From a virus, in IMG/VR virus record IMGVR_UViG_3300021963_000582, positions 1 to 25,932 of that record: 25,932 bases of DNA; one strand, 5' to 3'. Below, in pieces: positions 21,881 to 25,932 of the stretch. Position 1 is the stretch's first letter, and every line of letters starts with the position of its first letter. The notes below the pieces were generated by a model. The model had not been told where the DNA came from, made no database searches, and saw only the letters and a list, made by a program, of their open reading frames with translations. The position numbers and the translations under genes are program-made.

Positions 21881-22930
21881 ATGTCAGTAATCACAGCAGG
21901 GTCAGAACCATCTAAAGCAGTCGTTCAGGCAGCAGTTGATAAAGCAAGAACTGTTGATTTCAGTGAAATTACAAAAGCAGCGTGGGAACAAAAATTAGAT
22001 TTTGAAAAAGTTTTAGATATTCAAAGTCCTTGTAAGTCTGATAATAGCGACATGAAGGGAATCCAACGTGTCATTAAAAATCTTCAAAACGATCTTGAAA
22101 GAATTAAAAGATTCTCAAATGTTAACTCTGCATTCGATGCACTTACAAATGAGAATGTTGAACCTTGGAAGTCTATTAAAAAAGTTATAAACTTCTCTGC
22201 TACGGACATCGCTGGTTATGTGAAGAACATAATGGGTCGTGTTCGTGGGTGGGTTATGAATACAATTCAAAATCAAGTTAAAAAAGTATTGCCATTTTTA
22301 TTTCCTGGGGAGATGCCATCTTTTCTAGATAAACTTGGAAAAGGTGTGAATGGTCTTTCTTGTGCTTTTGCTAAGATTATTCGTGGACTTGCTAAAACGG
22401 TGGGCAATCTTTTATTACAGATGCTTGATAAGTTTATTAATGGTCCTATGTGTCTAGCAGAAAACTTCATTAATAATCTTTTAAATCAAATTCTTGGTCC
22501 TATTGAAGCAGCAATTTCAACTGTTGTTGGTATAATTAATGGTTTTTTATCTGGTGCTTTATCTGTTATTGAAAATCTTGCTACCAGTTTGTTTAACGCT
22601 TTAGACTTTATTACTGGTATTCTTAACTTCTTTAAGTGTGATGATGATAAGGCGTGTCCTTCAGTTGGTGAAATAACTCTCTCTGGAGCAGGTCAAAATA
22701 ATCCTCAAGGTGGAGATCCTGTTGGTCCTAATTCAGCAACTCAAAGTTCATCTCCTTCCGACGAAGGAGGTACTAAGTCTGGAGAATATGCTGCTGGAGT
22801 TTCTCAAGGAAGTGCTCCTGCTGCTCAAGATGTTAGAGTTTCTGCTGCAGACAATACTGGTATTGATCAAGCATTGGCAGATTCTAAAGCGAAAATTCCA
22901 CCTGGAAAAGATGATTTAACCCTATACTAA
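21881..22930 (+). CDS. Putative virion structural protein, helical (349 aa)
   Basis: Not assigned to a T4 gene. Residues ~55-130 are helical and charged (GIQRVIKNLQNDLERIKRFS); ~130-255 form a chain of long amphipathic or hydrophobic helices (LNQILGPIEAAISTVVGIIN, SGALSVIENLATSLFNALDF). Five cysteines are scattered (SPCK, LSCAF, GPMCLA, FKCDDDKACP). The C-terminal 90 residues are Gly/Ser/Pro/Ala-rich and probably disordered. AAGGAG lies upstream of the ATG. The hub-cluster position between spike parts suggests a tail-tip or hub component; a membrane-active role in DNA entry is possible given the hydrophobic helices, but unproven. Confidence 0.7.
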   Translation: MSVITAGSEPSKAVVQAAVDKARTVDFSEITKAAWEQKLDFEKVLDIQSPCKSDNSDMKGIQRVIKNLQNDLERIKRFSNVNSAFDALTNENVEPWKSIKKVINFSATDIAGYVKNIMGRVRGWVMNTIQNQVKKVLPFLFPGEMPSFLDKLGKGVNGLSCAFAKIIRGLAKTVGNLLLQMLDKFINGPMCLAENFINNLLNQILGPIEAAISTVVGIINGFLSGALSVIENLATSLFNALDFITGILNFFKCDDDKACPSVGEITLSGAGQNNPQGGDPVGPNSATQSSSPSDEGGTKSGEYAAGVSQGSAPAAQDVRVSAADNTGIDQALADSKAKIPPGKDDLTLY

Positions 22931-22931
22931 T

Positions 22932-24047
22932 ATGGCAGATCAATTTAGAGATTCCTGTGTAGACAGGCAAAATAAAAATAGAAAATCATTTAGAGGAAAT
23001 CCAGTCGATCAAATTCGTCTATCTTTTTATGATAAAGATGGAACACGAATTAATGATGTGACTCGTAGCGAGGCAAATTGTATTGCTGGAATTAAAACTG
23101 ATCAAATCTTTTATTATCAAGATGGAAATGGATATCAGAGAGAACTCTATATTAAGGAAGTAAATGAACTTACAATTCTGGATGCGTTACCAGATGCTCC
23201 AGCGTGCCCAACAAATCCTCAACTTTGTGGTCCTCCAAGAGTTCAATTCTTTGGTGGAATGGGAATGGGAGCGATGGCAAATGCAGTCATCAGCCCAAAC
23301 TCAAAATCAGTTATCGGATTTGATATTGTAAATCCTGGATTTAATTATCTTACGCCACCATTTGCAAACCTTGTAGATGAGTGTGGGTATGGAGCGGGTG
23401 GAACTTTAAAAGTACAATCTCGACCTTATAGTGGCAGTGATCCTCAGAAAGGTGGATTGGAAATTAAAAATATTGTCATCACTGCTCCTGGAGATGGATA
23501 TCTTCCAGCACCCAATGGTGCTTTAGGTGGCAATGGTAGAATCTGGAAAGACGTTGGAGAAGGATATGTTGAGAGAGGGGATGGTAGTTATTATGTTGTT
23601 CCTAGTGGACGACAACCACCAGACCTTCCTCCACAAGATAAATTTATCCCACCACAACCACAACCAGATCCACAATCACCAACCTATCCAGTAGTAACAG
23701 AAATCGAAGAGGTATTTGTAGATAATCCCGGATTTGGTTATGAACCTGGAGACACTCTTGAGGTTGTCCCTAACAATGGAGCAGTTCTTGAACCTGTTAT
23801 AAATGATAGAGGAGAGATTGCACAGGTAAAAGTTATCAGTCCAGGTATTGGATTTGTAGATCTTCCAGAGATTGTCATAAATTCACCTAGAGGTTATAAT
23901 GCTAAATTAATTCCTGTTCTTAGAGTTATACCTATTGCAGAAATTCCTGATCCTACAATTATTCCTGCTGGAACTCAATTAATTTCGGTGGTTGATTGTG
24001 TAGGAAAAATTCTTCCCAAAACAACGTTTGATATAATACCACGATGA
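22932..24047 (+). CDS. Virion protein with PG-x-GY repeats (371 aa)
   Basis: The N-terminal ~85 residues form a mixed domain (DQIRLSFYDKDGTRINDVTR, QIFYYQDGNGYQRELYIKEV). Four related segments follow: VNPGFNYLTPP (133-143), ITAPGDGYLPAP (183-194), VDNPGFGYEPGD (263-274) and ISPGIGFVDLP (302-312), a repeat seen in phage tail or fiber structural proteins and likely to form beta modules. A proline/glutamine linker (PPQPQPDPQSP, ~240-250) splits them. It is one base after the previous gene and overlaps the next by ATGA. Probably a tail/baseplate component; the specific role is unknown. Confidence 0.72.
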   Translation: MADQFRDSCVDRQNKNRKSFRGNPVDQIRLSFYDKDGTRINDVTRSEANCIAGIKTDQIFYYQDGNGYQRELYIKEVNELTILDALPDAPACPTNPQLCGPPRVQFFGGMGMGAMANAVISPNSKSVIGFDIVNPGFNYLTPPFANLVDECGYGAGGTLKVQSRPYSGSDPQKGGLEIKNIVITAPGDGYLPAPNGALGGNGRIWKDVGEGYVERGDGSYYVVPSGRQPPDLPPQDKFIPPQPQPDPQSPTYPVVTEIEEVFVDNPGFGYEPGDTLEVVPNNGAVLEPVINDRGEIAQVKVISPGIGFVDLPEIVINSPRGYNAKLIPVLRVIPIAEIPDPTIIPAGTQLISVVDCVGKILPKTTFDIIPR

Positions 24048-24622
24048 GTAAATCTAAAAACTACGAAACAAAAAGAACAGGAACAAAAGATGGTCAAATA
24101 TCTTTTGGACACATTCACGGCGACCAAGTAAAATCTTCAATAATGCTTCAGGGGCAAGAGTCTCTTGAGTATATTACTATCGACCAAACTGAACCAAGAA
24201 AAAGATGGATGACATCTAGATGTCGTGGTAGATATCAAGTCAAGTGCGGAGATGATATTCCAAAAGACCAAATTGGAATGTGGTTTAATGCAGACCGTAG
24301 TGATATTCTAATTCAAACAAAGGGTAGATTGCGATTAGAAGCAGAAAACATTGATTTGATTGCTCGTGGTCCTGATGCTACTAAAGGTGTTATTAATATC
24401 ATTTCAAATGAAAGTGTAAATGTTGAGACAAAAAAGTTTACTGCAAATGCTAATGAATCTATTAGTCTATATACTGATGGTGAAATGCAACAAGCAGCAG
24501 TAAATATTATGAAAATCTTTGGCGGCAGCATTCAGAAGATGACTTCGATGAGTGCATTAAAGCCACCATCACTACCGATTTTAGAAAACTTAGCCCAATT
24601 AGCAAAACAATTTCCATTATAA
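24044..24622 (+). CDS. Beta-helix-like central spike candidate (192 aa)
   Basis: After an N-terminal glycine-rich region (TKDGQISFGHIHGDQVKSSI), residues ~86-162 show short alternating strands: SDILIQTKGRLRLEAENIDL, GVINIISNESVNVETKKFTA, NANESISLYTDGEMQQAAVN. This resembles the repetitive 'I-x-I-x-A/S...V-x-I' pattern of T4 gp5C and VgrG spikes. Since the OB protein at 21182 lacks a spike domain, this gene may supply it as a separate chain. The last 30 residues (SALKPPSLPILENLAQLAKQ) could bind a tip protein. No zinc or PAAR tip motif is visible. Another beta-rich virion protein is the alternative. Confidence 0.65.
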   Translation: MSKSKNYETKRTGTKDGQISFGHIHGDQVKSSIMLQGQESLEYITIDQTEPRKRWMTSRCRGRYQVKCGDDIPKDQIGMWFNADRSDILIQTKGRLRLEAENIDLIARGPDATKGVINIISNESVNVETKKFTANANESISLYTDGEMQQAAVNIMKIFGGSIQKMTSMSALKPPSLPILENLAQLAKQFPL

Positions 24623-24625
24623 TCT

Positions 24626-25411
24626 ATGTCAAGTTCAAGTGATTTTGAGTTGATTCACGGTCAACTTCACGTAACAAAAGATTCATCAAAACCAGAAAAT
24701 CTTGGTAGAGGTCCAGCAGCAATTCACGGAGCAACGTATCTTCAAGGTCCTGCTGTAGTTGGGAACGATAGTTCTCATAAAGGAATTACCGCAACTTTAA
24801 TGGTTGCTCCTTTAAATAATGATGACTCACCAACTCCAAGTGTTACGGGAACTGTTTGTGGATCTTCTCCAAATCAGTTATCTTTGTATACGATTGGAAA
24901 TTCTGCAGTCAAAGGAAATTTCTACACAAGTTCTGATATTCTTGCAAGAGGTAACATCACTGCAAAAGGAGAAGTTAAATCTAATTGTGGATCTCACGTA
25001 TTATCCGCAAAGAAGAACTTTGATATTCCTCACCCAACGAAAGATGGATGGAGACTTACTCATACCTGTGTGGAAGGTCCAGAAGCATCAGTTTATATTC
25101 GTGGAAGAATTAAAAATAGAAGCGAAATTCATCTTCCAGAATACTGGAAAGGACTTGTAGATATCAACACGATTACCATTAATTTAACCCCAGTTGGATC
25201 TCATCAAGATGTAATTGTAAAAAGATGGGATGACTCTAAAGTTTATCTTCAATCCAAAGGAGGTATTCCCATTGATTGTTTTTATTATATTATGGCAGAG
25301 AGAAAAGATACTGAAAAACTAATTCCAGAATATTCGGGAACTATTGAAGATTATCCAGGAGATAATTCTCAAAGATCTATTGCTGGATATCACTATGATG
25401 TAAAGGAGTAA
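24626..25411 (+). CDS. Fiber-like structural protein (261 aa)
   Basis: The first 120 residues look like a beta-rich shaft (LGRGPAAIHGATYLQGPAVV, NSAVKGNFYTSSDILARGNI). Residues ~128-237 form a recognisable domain found at the ends of phage and large-virus fiber proteins: KNFDIPHPTKDGWRLTHTCV, EGPEASVYIRGRI, EIHLPEYWKGLVDINTITIN. It may be a folding or trimerisation domain. The gene sits at the end of the hub cluster, three bases after the spike candidate. Likely a tail or baseplate fiber; receptor binding is not established. Confidence 0.72.
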   Translation: MSSSSDFELIHGQLHVTKDSSKPENLGRGPAAIHGATYLQGPAVVGNDSSHKGITATLMVAPLNNDDSPTPSVTGTVCGSSPNQLSLYTIGNSAVKGNFYTSSDILARGNITAKGEVKSNCGSHVLSAKKNFDIPHPTKDGWRLTHTCVEGPEASVYIRGRIKNRSEIHLPEYWKGLVDINTITINLTPVGSHQDVIVKRWDDSKVYLQSKGGIPIDCFYYIMAERKDTEKLIPEYSGTIEDYPGDNSQRSIAGYHYDVKE

Positions 25412-25415
25412 TAAA

Positions 25416-25700
25416 ATGGCAGATGAATTTGTATTGTTTCCAGAGGAAGAAACACAATCTACGCAAGATCCAAACTCTGGAAATTTTAACATTTCTGGTC
25501 AAGGGTCTTTTGGTTCTTTAGTTGTAAGTGGAATATCAACATTATCTGTTGTGTCTGCTGGTATTACCATTGGTCTTGGAACAACTTCATCACCATCAAA
25601 CTCCCAACTTACTTTTGAACTTACTAGTAATACAAACTTAAGAATTAAAGTGAGGGGAACGGATGGTGTGCTGAGATCTGCAAACATTACCCTCGCATAA
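25416..25700 (+). CDS. Small fiber-type structural protein (94 aa)
   Basis: The acidic start MADEFVLFPEEETQS is followed by Ser/Gly/Ile-rich beta pattern (SGNFNISGQGSFGSLVVSGI, STLSVVSAGITIGLG) like the shaft repeats of cyanophage fiber proteins, and a short strand-rich end (LRIKVRGTDGVLRSANITLA). AAAGGAG lies upstream of the ATG, overlapping the previous gene's last codons. Probably a short fiber or baseplate accessory; the last gene of the late block before an early promoter. Confidence 0.68.
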   Translation: MADEFVLFPEEETQSTQDPNSGNFNISGQGSFGSLVVSGISTLSVVSAGITIGLGTTSSPSNSQLTFELTSNTNLRIKVRGTDGVLRSANITLA

Positions 25701-25703
25701 CCC

Positions 25704-25732
25704 TTGACACCTGACCCAAAAGGTCCTATAGT
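25704..25732 (+). promoter_or_regulatory. Near-consensus sigma70 promoter
   Basis: TTGACA (25704-25709), exactly 17 bases, TATAGT (25727-25732), ending 25 bases before the ATG at 25758. The spacer contains an inverted repeat GACC-CAAAA-GGTC (25713-25725). This marks the change from the late block to an early region. Confidence 0.75.
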
Positions 25733-25757
25733 ACCTAAGTAATCAACGGACGACCCA

Positions 25758-25932
25758 ATGCAAGAAGAGCACCTCTCACGCTGCGTGGTGGACCCTATCA
25801 AGCGTACAGTGTACCTGTATTCCAGTGAAGGTTCAGAAAAGCAAGTGACCTGTGATACAGTAGATGAATTTATGAATGTGCTAGAGTTCGTTCGTGCTAC
25901 AGTGGATGAAGAGACCCTCTCATACGCAACTC
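25758..25932 (+). CDS. Small conserved hypothetical protein (3'-truncated)
   Basis: The open frame starts at ATG 25758 (MQEEHLSRCVVDPIKRTVYL) and runs off the window after 58 codons without a stop. A strand-rich N-terminal half (YLYSSEGSEKQVTCD) is followed by a helix (VDEFMNVLEFVRATVDEETL). The strong promoter directly upstream indicates early host-polymerase transcription. Function unknown. Confidence 0.75.
   Translation, partial: MQEEHLSRCVVDPIKRTVYLYSSEGSEKQVTCDTVDEFMNVLEFVRATVDEETLSYAT

Overview
The window is a piece of a T4-like cyanophage genome (a myovirus of marine Synechococcus or Prochlorococcus). The evidence is a mix of photosynthesis and metabolic genes (psbD, speD, thyX, cp12, phoH) with T4-type replication, late-transcription and baseplate genes (gp32, gp33, gp59, gp4, gp53, gp48, gp54, gp26, and gp27- and gp5-like proteins). 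Genes are tightly packed, often overlapping by 1-8 bases. The window opens inside psbD and closes inside a small early-type gene, so both ends are truncated.

Layout. (1) 1-4000, plus strand: psbD (5' end missing) with its terminator, then small conserved cyanophage genes including a glutaredoxin, a single-span membrane protein, a DUF6433-like protein and speD. (2) 4000-4650: a regulatory island with a sigma70-like promoter, a small secreted-type protein, a structured leader resembling the glnA/Downstream-peptide glutamine riboswitches, a 45-aa DUF4278-like peptide, a 32-aa peptide and a strong terminator with a promoter nested in it. (3) 4650-9430: thyX, an FmdB-like small protein, phoH, a PD-(D/E)XK exonuclease, gp33 (late coactivator), gp59 (helicase loader), a DUF1825 protein and gp32 (ssDNA-binding protein). 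(4) 9431-12369, minus strand: a late operon transcribed gp4, a gp2-like protein, gp48, gp53, with an exact TATAAATA late promoter. (5) 12408-25700, plus strand: the tail and baseplate hub block. It holds gp54, gp26, a small -1-frame ORF, two large tape-measure-like proteins (the second with two cell-wall-active domains), a gp27-like hub protein, cp12, a gp5-type OB-fold protein, two virion-like proteins of unknown role, a beta-helix-like spike candidate and fiber-like proteins. (6) 25704 to the end: a near-consensus sigma70 promoter and a truncated small gene.

How it fits together. Host-type promoters drive the early and middle genes (gp32, thyX group, leader RNA). gp33, with a sliding clamp and gp55 encoded elsewhere, would switch on TATAAATA-type promoters for the baseplate and hub genes. 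Metabolic genes keep photosynthetic electron flow and nucleotide supply running, and cp12 would restrain the Calvin cycle.

The most interesting signals are: a correctly phased T TTT TTC slippery heptamer at the end of gp26 that would fuse it to the 58-codon ORF just upstream of the tape-measure-like genes, as in lambda G/GT; the unusual tandem riboswitch-like RNA before a DUF4278-like peptide; a promoter embedded in a terminator; and an M15 peptidase plus RlpA-like pair inside one tail protein. No tRNA, CRISPR array, insertion sequence or integrase was seen. No stretch longer than 300 bases lacks a gene.
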